Of a stretch of DNA of 64,000 bases, positions 1-13,400 are shown one piece after another. The notes under the pieces are model-generated. The model was not told where the DNA came from, searched no databases, and worked only from the letters and a program-made list of their open reading frames with translations. The stretch is from contig CM077820.1 in the NCBI GenBank assembly GCA_039720395.1, positions 53,689,383-53,753,382 of the forward strand. Direction: 5' to 3'. The position numbers were made by a program, and so were the translations under genes. The stretch is from Liquidambar formosana (taxonomy: Eukaryota > Streptophyta > Magnoliopsida > Saxifragales > Altingiaceae). Within the stretch, counting starts at the first letter, position 1; each line of letters opens with the position of its first letter.

Positions 1-279
1 CAATAGTGGGATAATATTTATATACACACATAATACTGTGATATGCTTTATTTTGTCTCTAATTCTATGAAGACTAGTTTCAATGTGTCATAGGATTGTA
101 GCCTTTTGGTATAAAAAAGACACATACTATGGATGCTAGTTAATGATCAAAATTTTTTTCCAGCTATTGCACTTTCTTTCAACTTAACAACACTTGTTTC
201 TGCAGGCTTGGAGGTGAGATTTCAGATATACCCTCCGTCTCTCTGTCTCTCTCTCATTTTATATTTATTTTTGGCTTAT

Positions 280-478
280 ATTAGAGAGACTTTAAGGCCA
301 ATTGTCTAGTGCAATGGTAAAAGTCTTGAGCCAAAAGCATGAATCCGCAGTTTTGGGTCTTGAGAGTAGCCACTTCGTGAAATATAGAAGGTTAGGGCCG
401 TATCCATCACTCCTCTCCGCTCCTATGACTCAGATTAGGTGGGACCAACACTGGTAATGACCTTTGATTAGAGAGACT
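280..478 (+). mobile_element. tRNA-derived SINE (Au-like) with 12-bp target site duplication
   Basis: The 12-mer ATTAGAGAGACT occurs at 280-291 and again at 467-478, bracketing a 175-bp body (292-466). The body has a pol III A-box-like start (TAGTGCAATGGTAAAAG) and a degenerate B-box region (TTTTGGGTCTTGAG). It is followed by a segment resembling the conserved body of Au-type plant SINEs. The clean duplications mark a retroposed copy. There is no long poly-A, which fits Au-type SINEs. Family assignment is from memory. Confidence 0.75.
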
Positions 479-884
479 ATTTTGTTATGAGATTGAATGT
501 GGGTGCACTTAGAGCTCCCATGAAAAATTGAATTGCTACATTTTGTTTCATTTATCAATTTAAACTCTAAAAACAATTCATAAACTGTTTGGCCATTATA
601 AAGAATGGAAACCATCATCACAAGTAATTGTAAAATGTTGAAGCGGCATCACATCATGATATCCTAAAACTGATTCTATATTGTCAGTTATGGCGATGCC
701 TTCCTAGTCTTGATGATGGATTGTACTTTCAAATGCCATGTAAAACACAATGGAACCATTTGATCATGAAGTGTGCAAAGCTGCTTAAGTGTATTATGGA
801 TTAATATACTCCACTGACAGCCTTGTATCACAAATTTTTTTTGATATGATCACTTATAAGTTTTCTCTGTTTGTGATGTTGCAG

Positions 885-3161
885 GTCCTCGATGACAGCC
901 TAGTGGTCCACTTTTTTCAGGTTCCCTTGTCACTTAGGAAAATAGCCTTGGGCCCTAACAATGGTATTGGAGATTGAATTTCTTAAATAACCTTCCAAAT
1001 TTGGAGAATATTTAATTCTTATTGTTCGCACTAAAAGTGGTAATCTTAGGTCAATGGATTTTGCGGGCGTGCCAGGGCCAAGTTCAGCCCGAAGTTGTGC
1101 GTTCACAAATCCTTACGAATTATGCTTGAAATGTTAGGCGATTGTACGAGAAAAAGGAGTGATTTCCTCAAGGTTCAGGCGCGAATGACAATAAAGAAAC
1201 AAGAGAACATGTAAGCATTAAACTGAAATTAAAAGAGAAGGGAATATATTACCAAACATGATTTAGAAAAGCAATGCACAAAGCTTGAACTTCACACACG
1301 AACTTAAGCCATTACAAACCAAGATTGAAATAAAGGTGTTTGCTGGAAAGTATTTGAAAGCTATTCTAAATTAAGAACTACTCTTATGATAGAGGTATCC
1401 TGAGAAGGATTGTTGGTTGTGGAACCTCTCCTTAATCTTCATTTCTGCCCTTTATACACGCCTGGTCTTCTTCCAACCGAATGGAGGTTCCCTGCTCCCA
1501 ACTGCTACGGCAGTTTTCTTCTTACAACTGCTTCAGAATTTGCTCTAAATTGCAGAAAAATCAGCCTCCTTTGCCCACGTCTGCAACTCCTTCTATCTCC
1601 ACTTCAAACCCACGTTTGTAGGTATCACCCATAACTTCCTCAACTGCCCTCACCTCACCAGCCCCTGTTTTCCAGCCCACATGCTCTGTTTTTTTCCCCC
1701 ACGTTTTGCAGCAGCAGTTGCAAAGCCACCTGTGCATCTTCCTTGCCACTTGTCATTCTTTTACAAGCCATGAATCCCAGTCAGCAAAACCCAGCTGTCA
1801 GCCACGTGGACCAATCCCATGGTCTCCTACCAAGTTTCAAAATTTAACGGAAACACTTATAATCAAAATGTTTGTACTTGTTGGCAGGGATGTTGCCTCC
1901 GGCATGGCTGGGATCAATCTTTACATTATCAGAAGGAATGTTGACGTTTGCAGCCAAGTTTTATGACATTCCTAATCTGATTGATTTGCTCAAGTTGTTA
2001 GTTCCACAAGATGTAAGTTTTAGTTGCTATATATACATGTATAGATAGACTATCTCATGTAGAGAGAATCTTTTATGGGACGATGCACCATCAAAATTAA
2101 TGGGGCAACACCATTTTATATGCAAATGTTGGTCTATGTAACAATGAAGATCTTTCAATAGATTGAGGACGTCCTATATAAGCAGTAACAAAGAAAAAAA
2201 AGGCTTATTTTCACACATAAAAAAAAAAATACTTACTTTTTTTTTTTTGGGTTCAGCTACGTAGCCATTTTGTCCGTTCGAATAAAAGTGAAGATATATA
2301 ACCTTTTGTATCATTGATTCTTGTAGAATTAGAAATCTATATTATCTAATATGGTTAGATGACTAGATCTATTGCAATGGCCTTAATCAATACTTAATAT
2401 ACACCATTTTATATACACCACTTGTATATAAAATGGTGTTGTTCCAACAATTTTCATAGGGCACGCCCTATCATATATTGTCTCATAAAAACACACATTT
2501 CTAACTTGCTTTATTTGAAGACATGACTTTGGTGGCTTGAATGGCGTAATAGGATTAATGTTTCTGACTTCGACGGTATACATATGGCATTACTAATGAG
2601 ATTTATTGTAACTTCATATGTTATTTGTAAAATGTGTGCTAGTCATTACTCATTAGTACCATCCAACAGAAAAATTGGAAGTGCAAGGGACTGGCAACTG
2701 GCAAGCCACAACTAACAACTTGAATTGGTTCATCAGTCATGTAGTGTTGTGGCATTGCTATCTGTTATGTCAAGCACTCCCAACTATAGCCACATCTATA
2801 GGTGTTCCACAGATGGTTAGAATGATTTTTGTTAAATTTCAATCTGCATACTTCTTACTGTTAGCATGCACATCAATCTGTCCTTTCTCTCAAAAGGGGT
2901 GGGTGGGGGTAGATCTCCATATTTAATATTTTTAATTGTGTAATACTGTAATTTGTTATTGATATTTATTCACATTTGATAATTATCTTTTACAAAATCA
3001 GGTTGATTGTTACATGGGTATTGATGATTACCGTCAAGTATTTGTGGAGTTTGAGGTAGTGGTGGGAGGAAACGGATTACTTTCTTTGTTGCGGAAAAAT
3101 TTTGTATCTGACAAAGACATAATGCATATCTTAGGTCAGAGTCTCTCGAGCATTACCCAGG
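885..3161 (+). other. exon-like fragments of an unidentified gene
   Basis: Several open segments are bounded by good splice signals. 885-920 follows a cag acceptor and reads VLDDSLVVHFFQ. 1888-2012 is the best: acceptor ggcag, donor gtaagt, and a protein-like frame starting MLPPAWLGSIFTLSEG and ending LLKLLVPQD. 2737-2815 has a readable frame (SVVALLSVMSSTPNYSH). 3002-3161 follows tcag, contains YMGIDDYRQVFVEFE and ends at ..ITQ before gtatgc. I do not recognise the family. The phases of the third and fourth pieces do not join in any simple way. This may be the internal or 3' part of a gene starting outside the window, or a pseudogene. The 1020-1880 stretch between the first two pieces looks like inserted non-coding repeat. 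Confidence 0.35.
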
Positions 3162-3169
3162 TATGCATG

Positions 3170-3365
3170 GAACGGATCACTTTATTCACTTTCTTCGTAA
3201 TTCGGGAATTCGGTTGGAAACCGCCTAAACCATGGACCATACCGAATTCATCGGTTCTTAAAAATTGGTCCCAAGAATTGGATCGGTTACTGTTTGGATT
3301 GGACCGAATTGCACGGAATGGCCTGATTCTCAGGTCTACCCGAACCATTTTGCACCCCTAATAAC
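3170..3365. mobile_element. possible hAT-like non-autonomous element terminus
   Basis: The stretch is dense in CCGAA/TTCGG words, with repeated 'ggatcggtt', 'ggaccgaatt' and 'accgaattc'. It ends in TTTTGCACCCCTAATA; the reverse strand begins TAGGGGTGCAAAATGG, the style of many small hAT elements. Only this end is evident. The left end and target duplication were not found, so the call is tentative. Confidence 0.3.
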
Positions 3366-3902
3366 AGGACAAATTTGGAATGAGGCACACCTCTCTCAAT
3401 TCCTTTTGCAAAATGAGAAAATGATTCCCAACTCCCTACATGGGGAGAAGAAGTAAAAAAGAATTGGTAAAAGCCGGAAATGCATTAAAAGTAAAAATTA
3501 AGCATACATGGTTCTTGGGTATAAAATTTTAACTTTTCAACCTACAAACCTAAGTAAGTGAAATTTTATATTTAGACGATATAAGATGTGATATTTGTCC
3601 AACAATACAATCCCTCCAACTAGCATCATCATTACTAAGATTACATGGATCAGGTGAGATTAGAAAGAATAGCAAAGGTGCCAAGAGATCGAGAGAATTG
3701 CGAAGGTGTTTGGCATGTTAATTAATCCCTTCTTGACAAATCCATCACCTCCCACTCCTGGTTGTGCAATGTCCTACAATCAGATATGATTGCACCATAT
3801 TGGTGAAGATCATAATCATCAAGCTAAGGGAGAGGAGGTCAAAACATCTTTAGCATCCACCTCCAATTTGCGATTTCCAAATCCCATATTCACATGCAAG
3901 TT

Positions 3903-4097
3903 TCAGCCCATCTCTAGTGGCCCATAATTCTGCCGCAATACTTGTGCTCCAGCCAACGTTGCGGATAAACCCCACGACCCCTGTCCCTTGTAGTCTCGGA
4001 AAAGCCCACCTCCCCCTGTGTTTCTTGGGTTTCCCTTGGATGACCCATGTGTGTTTATCTTGGCCCAGAAAGGTGAGCGAGGGGTCCAGCCAAACAT
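3903..4097 (-). pseudogene. LINE-type RNase H domain fragment
   Basis: On the minus strand a 64-codon open stretch contains WAKINTHGSSKGNP followed by GGGGLFRDYKG. This is the first-strand signature of the RNase H-like domain (RVT_3 type) at the C-end of many plant non-LTR retrotransposons, usually W.K.N.DG..KGNPG..G.GGV.RD..G. The expected first catalytic Asp is His here, and the rest of the domain (AEL.A, ESDS) is absent, so this is a dead fragment. No LINE reverse transcriptase is visible nearby. Confidence 0.6.
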
Positions 4098-5378
4098 AAA
4101 AGCATAATGTTCGGAGGAGTGAAATTAACCTAGTGTGAGAGGATTAGAATAGATTAGATATTCGAATAACTTTAATTGTACCTTTAAAAAAATAATTAAT
4201 TAATTAATGTGGTGCTCCGCAAGGAGATTGGATTTAAGCTAGCTATGTAAAAGTTTGAGAGAAGAAATCAGTAGGCAAATTGGCAAAAAGGACCAGTAGG
4301 AGTACATTAATCTCTACCTCCCTTTTTTTTCTTTTTTTTTTTCTTTTTTTGGGGGGGAAAAAATGAATTTAAAATTGGCAAGGCACCCTAGCTCAACACA
4401 TGCCATATAGTTCATGACCAATAATGAAAAACCCGTCCAATCCCTCTCACAATTTTAAAAATTGTCAGGATGAGTTGATTTTAGGCCATCTGACTTTGAA
4501 GAATTATTTTTTCACAAATCCTTATAAATAATTGAATTATCTAAAAAGGTGTTATTAGCCAAAGGGTCCAAAATTATGATCATTTCAGGTGGGTATAAAT
4601 TAATGTTAATGTTATTATATATGATGGAATCATAAAAACTGGGGTTGCGAGAGTTTCAGACACCATTTTATCTATTTATTTTTCGGCCAAACACGATGCA
4701 TACTCCCAATCGAGGTTTGGGTTTAAAAAAGTCCCATGCCGGCACGCGATGCACTGTCTACTCACAAGCCTTTGCTTCCTAAGAAATGATGCCTAACGCG
4801 AGAGAGCAGAGAGCTAAGGTCGACTGAGGTGCAAGATTAGAATAAAGATTGTTACATTGATTAATTAATAGAGACCAAATATCTCCGCGTGAATGCATGA
4901 TGTGAATTTTCTGCAAAACGCGTATAAGTTAATTACTGTTGTTTTACTTCGTGCATGAATACACAATTAGGAACAATGAATCACATGCAGATCCTATTCA
5001 TTTTGACAGATTCTTCCATTTTTCCTCTCTTTAGAAGAAGGAAAAAAGTCGCAGTAAAGATGTCATCAATGTCAAACAATGCCCACAAATTTGACTGGGT
5101 TTGATGAAATCCAGAGGCTCAATGGCTGGTTTTTCAAAACCTAAGTTGATAAGTAGTAATTGGGATGACCATTTCGAAAACCAAGTACTCCTAGTGGTTT
5201 TTTCTTCCTTTTTCTTTGCTTCTAGCTAGGATACCCAAGGCCGGTTGTGAGGGTAGGCAAGCAAAGCAGTCGCCTTGGGCCCCACATTCTCTACGTTTTG
5301 CCAAAAAAATTGGGGCTCCATTTTGGAACTAACCTTTGTAATAGTGTTAATTTTTTTTTTCCCTTTTTCTAAAGAGAA
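4098..5378. other. gene-free AT-rich stretch
   Basis: No coding exon, RNA gene or structured repeat was recognised. It contains short poly-T tracts (4322-4350) and an (AATT)n tract near 4191-4206. Confidence 0.5.
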
Positions 5379-5379
5379 T

Positions 5380-5756
5380 GGTTATTGCAACCCCTTAATT
5401 TTATTTTCACACCCCATTAATTTTTATTTATCAATGTTTCATAAAAAATATAAAAGGTTTTTATAAAAATTTGTTACGTAATCTAATTAAAAAAATATCA
5501 TTTTGAACAATTTTGCTAAAGAAATTTTTTTCAAAATCTATCATTTAAATAGATTTTTTGATCGTTTAACATCTCTATTTAATTTTTAGTCAAAAAATCT
5601 ACTCGAACGAAAGATTTTAGAAAAAAATTTTTCTACAAGTTGTTCAAAATGATGTTTTTTAATGGATTATGCGTTCAATTTTCTTAAAAACCTTTTGTAT
5701 TTTTTTAAAACCTCAAGAAATTAAAATAAGTGGGATGTGCAAACAAATTTTATGTT

Positions 5757-5758
<2 letters not shown>
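5380..5758. mobile_element. foldback MITE, copy 1
   Basis: The left arm runs from TTATTGCAACCCCTTAA through 'aaaatataaaaggtttttat' to 'atcattttgaacaattttg'. The right arm is its imperfect reverse complement ('ttgttcaaaatgatg' ... 'aaaaaccttttgtattt' ... 'aaataagtgggatgtgcaaa'). No reading frame is present. It belongs to a family repeated at 6262, 12940, 31141, 31995, 51778 and 52185. The right end runs into an A/GAA tract. Confidence 0.65.
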
Positions 5759-5759
<1 letters not shown>

Positions 5760-5793
<34 letters not shown>

Positions 5794-5837
5794 AGAAGAA
5801 GAAGAAGAAGAAGAAGAAGAAGGAAGGAAGGAAGATA
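5760..5837. repeat. poly-A followed by (GAA)n and (GGAA)n tract
   Basis: About 32 A are followed by about 11 GAA/AGA triplets, then three GGAA units: a 75-bp pure purine run on the + strand. It abuts the right arm of foldback copy 1. Any coding potential here is low-complexity and not real. Confidence 0.9.
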
Positions 5838-6261
5838 TGAAGGGTTCCCATTTAAGAGTTGGCCTAGTATCCTTAAAAAACTAATAACCGACCCTGAGTA
5901 TACCCATCCCATATATGCCCACCCAGCAAAAGTCCAAACAGAGTCCCGCGCGCCCCTCCGGCAGAAATATACGAGTGACGCGTGAAATCTTGGACTTGTT
6001 TCCAGGTGACGTGCGGAAGCCTCGTCGCCATTATACCGCCTGGGTTGAAAATCCGTCTTCACGTTAACTAACTTACATGTGACAAATTATCCACTTAAAA
6101 AATTAAAATGAAATGAAAATATCTAATGATATACATATTGCAATGTGATGTCAATTAACACGTCATTTGTGCCGATGTGACGGCCAGAGAGGGACATGGA
6201 GAGGTAGGAGGAGGGTGGCCTTGGGTTATAGCGGAAGGTACGTGGTTTGGGTCAATTTTTT

Positions 6262-6722
6262 TTTTTACATATATTGTAACCTTTAACTTTATTTGTAAAT
6301 TCTTTCTTTTTTTTTCTTTCTTTCTTTTTTTTCACTTTTTAAGTGTTTAAGAAATATATAAAAGGTTTTTATGAAAAATGATCATTTGTTCACTAAAAAA
6401 CATCATTTTAAATAATTTCACAAAAAAAGATTTTTCCAAAATCTATTATTTAGGTGAATTTTTTTATTATTTATAATTTTCATTTCTAGGCAATTCTAGG
6501 AAAATGAATAAAGTCTATAAATAGCTAAAATGTTCTCTTAAACGACAGATTTTTTAAAAAAATTATTTTATCAAATTGTTCAAAATAATATTTTCTGACT
6601 ATTAGATAACTAGATGCGCGACCGGTTTTCATAAAAATCCTTTATATTTTTCATACAATTTTGAAAAATGTGAAGAAATGGGATTTACAAATAAACTTGA
6701 GGGGTTGCAATAGCAGCCCTCT
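6262..6722. mobile_element. foldback MITE, copy 2
   Basis: Same family as copy 1. The right end is well kept, reading AGGGGTTGCAATAGCAGCCC, and its complement matches the left end of copy 1. Inner arm words 'aaaaacatcattttaaataa' and 'ttgttcaaaataatattttc' are mutually inverted. The left end is blurred by T-rich low complexity. Confidence 0.55.
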
Positions 6723-9700
6723 TACATGTATTATGATATGGGTTTTTTGCTTTTAACCTAACGAAGAAAGAGTCAAGAGTCCAGAAACCTTTAACTTTGG
6801 CCTTTAGTCCAAGTTGTGTTTCTTAGTAGTTTGTCTTAATTTAGGGTAATTTTAAATCCTGAGTCCTGACTGAGAGGGATAGAAGGTAAAAGTGGCCATA
6901 TGCTAGCACCTAGCTAGCAACACTCCTTGAGATAAAAATAAAAAATAAAAAATAAAAATGTTGCAGCATATAAGGGCCTACTCTCATATATACTAACCAT
7001 AGTTGTCTTACCAAGCGGTGAGTTTTGATTACAACGAAATGGATAATGTAAGTTCGATTCCACCAACTCCTTTCTTTTGCCTTTTTTTTTCCATACATTA
7101 ATGGAGTCGTTTAAAATAATCATGACGGGAACAAAACCTCGTATAAAAAAATAAAATAAAATAAAAAGGAAATTCAAGTGGTACATGGACCACCATGGTT
7201 GACAATAAACAGAGTATACTATAAAATTTGAATAATACAGTCATTATGCAACATTTGATGCATTGAATCAAAAAACCACCATGATCCATAAACCACCAAA
7301 AAAAATTTTCCATATAATCAAATGCACGCTTGACAAATGCTTGATTAAGGTAGCCAACTAATTATAATATGGACTTAATCATTTGCTAATCCGAATTGCG
7401 CGCTCCACTGTCGGGTTCAGTGGAAGAGGCTTTGGATAGGGTTGAGCTAAGCACTAATTTATAGTTTGATATTAAAATTGACTAAAAAGATTTGACAAAT
7501 GCATGTGAACCTAATCTCCTCTCATAATGGAGTAACCACTACCCCATTAGCAAAAGGCATTTTACTTTCTCTTCATTGTGTTAGTATATTCTACGTTAGC
7601 TTTGTATATATATATCTGTTCACATCTTCTCGTGGTAGGTGTGAATTTGGAATGGAGAATTTAATCGGTCATACGGGTTTGGTAGACAACGTCAAAACGC
7701 CAACTAATACCCATTACTGCGTAGACTCTAATCTAGAACCTTTTTGTAAATCTCTGACATTGAATCAAATGAGGATAAAATACTTATGTGACGTGTGTTA
7801 CACATGGTGTATGGTGTGTCGGTACAAATTTTCATCACGTAACAAGACACAAATCATTCATTACATGACAACATATTAATTGTAATTATTGATCTATTTA
7901 GGTATTTTGAAATAATGCATAAACCACTATAAAAAAAAAATTAGAAAAAAAAAAAGGGAAAATATTTTAGATGTAGACTTCTATTGGGGAAACAGAAAAT
8001 CACAATTAAATGGTATTTTTAGTGACGGAAAGATAATACCGCTGCTAAAAGTGTTGTTTTCTTGTACTAAACAGATGAAATGGATGAATAATTTTTTTTC
8101 CCTATTTTATTATTGAAATTACGTTAATTTCTTCATATAACACTACCAAATATTTTCTCAAATGCCATGTGAAAACATAACTGTTTGATATATTTCCATA
8201 GAGCATCCAAATAGACCGCGAAAACATTTGTCTTACTTTAGAAGAACACTTTAATCAAAGGATTTTCTTAACGTATATCCTAAGGGCACATGTTAAACTG
8301 CAATTAATGACTTAATCATTACATTATAAAAGTTGCTTGAAAAAAATATGAAAATGATTGAAAAACCATGAAAACACATTTTTTATGTAATGATTGGATT
8401 ATTAATTATATCTTAACATATGCTCTTAAAACACGTGTTAAGAAAACCTTTAATCAAATTACCCATGATTAAAACTTTTGGTACATAAACTCTTAAAGTA
8501 TGTCGATTTTTGGTCATTAGTTCAAGTGTATGAGTTATGGGTCTTGATGCTCCCTTGCAACTTGCAAATTTGGTTAGGAAGTAGGAAGTGATTGACACAA
8601 TATTTTAAAAGCCAACAGTGCTACAAAATTTTTGTTGGGAAGAGGAGTCAAATCGCCTGTCATTTTTGACCCATTTGCAGATGTGGGTGGGTGGGTGGGG
8701 AATAATAGAGAAAACACTGGGAAAACTACCTCAGAACTTTGTTGCTACTTATATTACCTTTCGGTGTGTGGTTGACAAATTCTTTCCCTTTTTATTGGCT
8801 CGGCACTCCTCCACGAGAGGGAAAAAAAAAAAGGTACTCTCTATTATTGAAGTTATTATTATTAATACTCTATATTATCATTTTTCTGGTAGAACCATGC
8901 AGGAGGAATAGGATGAAAGTGTCCCGAATTTGAAGGGAGATACATAGCATCTTAATTATTTAATTAATTCAATTTAATCAAGTTATTTGAAAAGTGATAA
9001 AATCTTTGATAATCTTTCACCTAAAAAAAAAAAAAAAAAATTTCAATCAAATGATCAAATCCATTTAAATAAATAGTTGGTCTTTCAAGGACAAGACATA
9101 TTAAGTAAGACCTATTATCTTGTTATCTGGCATATCCTAATGTAATTTTTATAGTGCTAACATGATTTAAATGAGATGGTGGATCTCCATTATGCAAATT
9201 CCACGCAATTGGAATTAGAAGTCTTTTTCATGGACGACTGTTGAATATATCTAGGAGCAACATCAAGTGATTGTGGAAGCAACCAAACAAGCTTTGCTTA
9301 TGCTCGCTCGTTTCCTTTTTTTCAAGAATAGATGGAGGATCGAACTCCATTATCCTATAAGTCCAAGTGTAATTTTCATAATACTAACAAAGTCCAATCT
9401 TGGAAAAGAGGCCTAACCCAAATAAGAATTTTCTTTTAAAAATAAATGAGGGTTAATTGAATATGATTAAAGAGCAACATTAATGCAACCAAACCAACCC
9501 TGTGTAGTGCCTATGTTCTTTTTCTTTTCCCCAACATCTTTATCTTTCGTGTTCACAAACCCTATGATTACTTTAACTCAATCTTTTAAACAATTCATAG
9601 TTGACCTAGCACCGGTGCGACTTCAATTTCCCTCTTTTCTCAACTTTAATTTGATGAAATTTCTTGGATTCCCAAATTCCGTGCTTGACAAATACAGTTG

Positions 9701-9800
9701 GTTTTATACATATGATATATGATGAAGGAAAGTTAATTAGAGGGGGTTGGAGCGAAACCACCCCATGCAGTCCGCACACAACAACTAACAACCAGAAACA
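6723..9800. other. gene-free AT-rich interval with a SINE-like scrap
   Basis: No exon was recognised. Around 6998-7085 'taccaagcggtgagttttg' and, 40 bp later, 'gtaagttcgattccaccaac' resemble pol III A and B boxes of a tRNA-derived SINE, but no target duplication was found. Short GGGT repeats occur at 8683-8699 and an A tract at 9024-9041. Open stretches here have no protein-like composition. Confidence 0.4.
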
Positions 9801-10452
9801 ACCCAATTGCGCCCACTGAATTCTCTTTTTGACTTCTCTTCCTCCTCCTACTTCATCCATATAGCCATCGATATATACCCTTTCCCTCCTAGCATTTCTC
9901 ATTCCAACTTTTTTTCTATCTTCCTCGGGAACTTCTTGTTTCACCTGCAAGCTTCGGACAATATCTTTTTCCAGTTTCTTAGAATATTGGAATCGTTTTC
10001 CGGTGAGTTTCCAACCTTTTGTTCACATCCAATTTTCTCGGGAAAGTTTCTTTTGTTTTCTTCATAAATTATTTTTATTCAACCGATTTGTATTTGTGTT
10101 TCCAATAATTCCGGCAGTGTCGGAAAGATATTGCGACCGATGCTTCGGTTTGCTTGATATCCCACTTTTTGGCCTAAAACCATTGAATTATTTTTAAATT
10201 ATTACTTTTGTTAGTTTAGACAGAGGCAATGATTTTAGGCACTTCCCCATTTTTAAAGGCATTAGAGACACTATTACCCTTTGCCATATTTAATTTATGT
10301 GGGTGATATAGTCTCTTTGAGTACCAGTAATCTTTTTAAATATAGTTTTGCTTATAGTCCTTGCTAATTTCTCTTTCAGGAGGACAAAAACCTGTTGAAG
10401 TAATCGTGATTAGGAGGAGAAAGAACAGAATTTTGCAAATCAAGTTATCGAA
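9800..10452 (+). promoter_or_regulatory. probable RBOH promoter/5' leader with leader intron
   Basis: Upstream of the RBOH start there is a TATATA-like element near 9871 and a pyrimidine-rich stretch. A likely 5'UTR donor (CCG then gtgagt) lies near 10000 and an acceptor (ctctttcag) at about 10379, giving an intron of roughly 380 bp in the leader. The leader exon continues to the ATG at 10453. Leader introns are common in plant RBOH genes. The boundaries are inferred from splice consensus only. Confidence 0.4.
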
Positions 10453-13400
10453 ATGGAGATTCAAGGCAACCAGTATGATCAAGGGTCAGAGACCGAAAGC
10501 ACCGGGAGCACGCGGAGCACGCGAGTTGGGTTTAGTGGCCCATTAAGTGGTCCATTAGTCACTAACAAAAGAAATAGTAGCAAGAAAAGTGCAAGATTCA
10601 AGGATGAAGAATGCTACGTTGAGATAACCCTAGATGTCCACGACGACTCGGTTTCCGTGCAAAACATCAAGGGAGGTGACATGGAGACGACACTCTTGGC
10701 GAGCCGGCTCGGGACAAGGCCTTCCTCTCTTGGGTCACAACTTTCGTTTAAAATAAGGCAAGTTTCACAAGAATTAAAGCGAATGACTTCTTCGAAAAGG
10801 TTTGACAAAGTTGATCGGAGCAAGTCTGGAGCCGCCCGTGCCCTAAATGGTCTCAAGTTTATGACAAAAAATGTAGGCAATGAAGGTTGGTCCGAGGTTG
10901 AGAGGCGCTTTGATCAGTTTGCCGTTAATGGGACACTTCCTAAATCACACTTTGGCCAATGCATAGGTGGGTAATAATGCAGTTATATGATACTCTTTTC
11001 ATTTTTATATTTTTATATTTTTTATTTTTAACATAGTGATGATGTGCAATGACAATCTAAGGCATGGGGATATTATTGATGTAACCAAAATGGGTGATGA
11101 TGGGCTTTGGTGTCATTGTGAGTAGGTATGAACGAGTCAAGAGAGTTTGCCGGTGAGTTGTTCGACGCGTTGGCTCGAAGGAGAGGCATAACATCAGTAT
11201 CAATAAGCAAGGCCGAGTTACGCGAGTTTTGGGAACAAATTACAGACCAGGGCTTTGATGCTAGGCTTCAAACTTTCTTTGACATGTAAGGCTTTTAACA
11301 TCCTCATATATCCCTTAATGCTTCTAATATATGCTCTTGTACCAAAATTACCTTGGTCACGTTTTATAAGAGGGGGTAATCTAGGGTCCTAAATTACCTC
11401 GACAACCGAAAACCGGCTATATAAGAACACTAATTATTTACTTAGGCACAAATATGAAATCAACACTGCCCACCCCAAAAATAAATAAATAAAATAAAAT
11501 AAAAATGGCGGTGTTTTTTGTAATAGAAGGATAATGGGTACATTCTAATAAATTATACTGTCTCGGATTGGTGATCCAAGTGGAGTGAACATGCGTTGTC
11601 CCCATTCTTACTGTTTTGTGCAATCTATAAAATAGGCAAGTGGGACTTCGGAGGTGAATTCCAGACCCTTTGCATGTGCACATAGTTAGTCATGGCTTAA
11701 ATTAACATAACATCCGAAGATTGCGGGGCGAGGTCAATGATACTATTCCGTAAGAAGCTGGTATTGTCAAAAGCCCTTAGAAATTCAAATTTGGATGAAC
11801 TTAGAATTTGGGAGTTTTGTCGGGAAGTATAGGACAAAAGTCGAACAAAGTCAAAAGAGCATGCCCTCAATTAGGAATGGTAGTTTAGGTGGTATTTTTT
11901 CTTAGACAATGCTTGGCTCTTCACTGTGGAGAAGCAACTCCTCCTCTCTCCTACTCATATTACGCCATGCGTAATAGTTAATTTTAAAAAATATAGATAT
12001 GTGAATACAGATATGTTGATATGTAAATACAAATATATAGACATATAATCATATTCATTTGGACACATAAACATATATATATATATATATATGGGCACAT
12101 AGATACATGTCTATAATAACATAATATAGGGATATATGTACATAATCAATTCTTATTTGTTTGTTATACACGTGATATAATATAAGTGGAACTGAGGAGC
12201 AGTTGCTCCTCTACTGTGAGGAGTCAAGTATTATCCTTTTTTCTCACCTCATAAGAAGGTGGAGATTTTAATACTGGCTTCACTAAAATAAGGACTAAAA
12301 CCGAACATACGAAAACAAAACACAATCGCCCTATAAAGGACTTCATTAAATTTGCTTTTTACTAACATTTTAGGACCAAATGCAGGGTGGACAAAGATGC
12401 TGATGGCCGAATAACCGGAGAAGAGGTGAAAGAGGTGAGATATCTAAAATTGAAAATTTCAAAATAAAATAATTCAATTTCTTATTTATTTTGAAGTAGG
12501 AAATTTTAAAATGACCATTATTTGCTTCTTCTTTTTTCCACAGATTATCACACTTAGTGCTTCTGCAAATAAGCTGTCAAAAATACAAGAGCGGGCTGAT
12601 GAATATGCAGCTTTGATCATGGAAGAGCTGGATCCAGAAAACCTCGGATATATTGAGGTTTGTGTCCAAGCACCATTTCTATCAGTACTGTGGGCTGGAA
12701 GTTGGGCTGAGCTTAGTTCGGCTCAAGTTAATTTCAAGCACAATTCCCAACCCTAAATGATAGCCCAATATTTCTTAGCCCAAGCTTAGCCTGTTACAAA
12801 AATAAAAGTCACAAATATATGGGCCAGCCCAAGTTAAACGGCCCACTAAAAAAGTTAAGATTATCTTAATATGAAACCAAGACCCTATCTAGGGTTCCAA
12901 ACTTCCAATGTCGTGCCCTAGTCCCACGGACCATCTAACTTTTTAGAAGAGAGTTTTTTCAAAATTTATTGTTTAAGAAGATTTTTTTACCATTTATAGT
13001 CTTTATTTCATAAATGACTAGTTTTTATTCCAATAATATTTGGTAATTATCTTTTTCCTATAAATTTGTTTAATATTGTGCAAACAAGGTATAAACATAA
13101 ATTTCCTTCTTCTTTTTTTTTCTTTTTTTTTTTTGTCAAACCAAATTATTATTATTATTATTATTATTGTAACAGATAGCATTAAAAAAATGAACCTTAC
13201 CTAATTTTCAAAATTCCCAAACCGGCCCACATACTTCAGGATGAGCCAAGGATAACCCAAACTCAGCCCAAAACAGAATCGGGATTGAGCCCGATTTCAG
13301 ACCAAGCCAAAACAAAGCATGGCTTAGGCTTTCAGATCTCGAGTCAAGTTCACACAAGTCCAGCCCAATGTGAAGCCCAAAACTTCAAGGGTCACACCCT

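Noticed and set aside
1022..1880. Solo LTR
   Set aside because: The sequence looks inserted, but no TG..CA ends or 5-bp duplication could be found.
5737..6062. Long open frames on both strands with poly-Lys/Arg or poly-Leu/Phe
   Set aside because: Produced by the A/GAA tract, not protein-like.
7499..7879. 126-codon open frame
   Set aside because: No family motif, unusual composition, no splice or promoter support.
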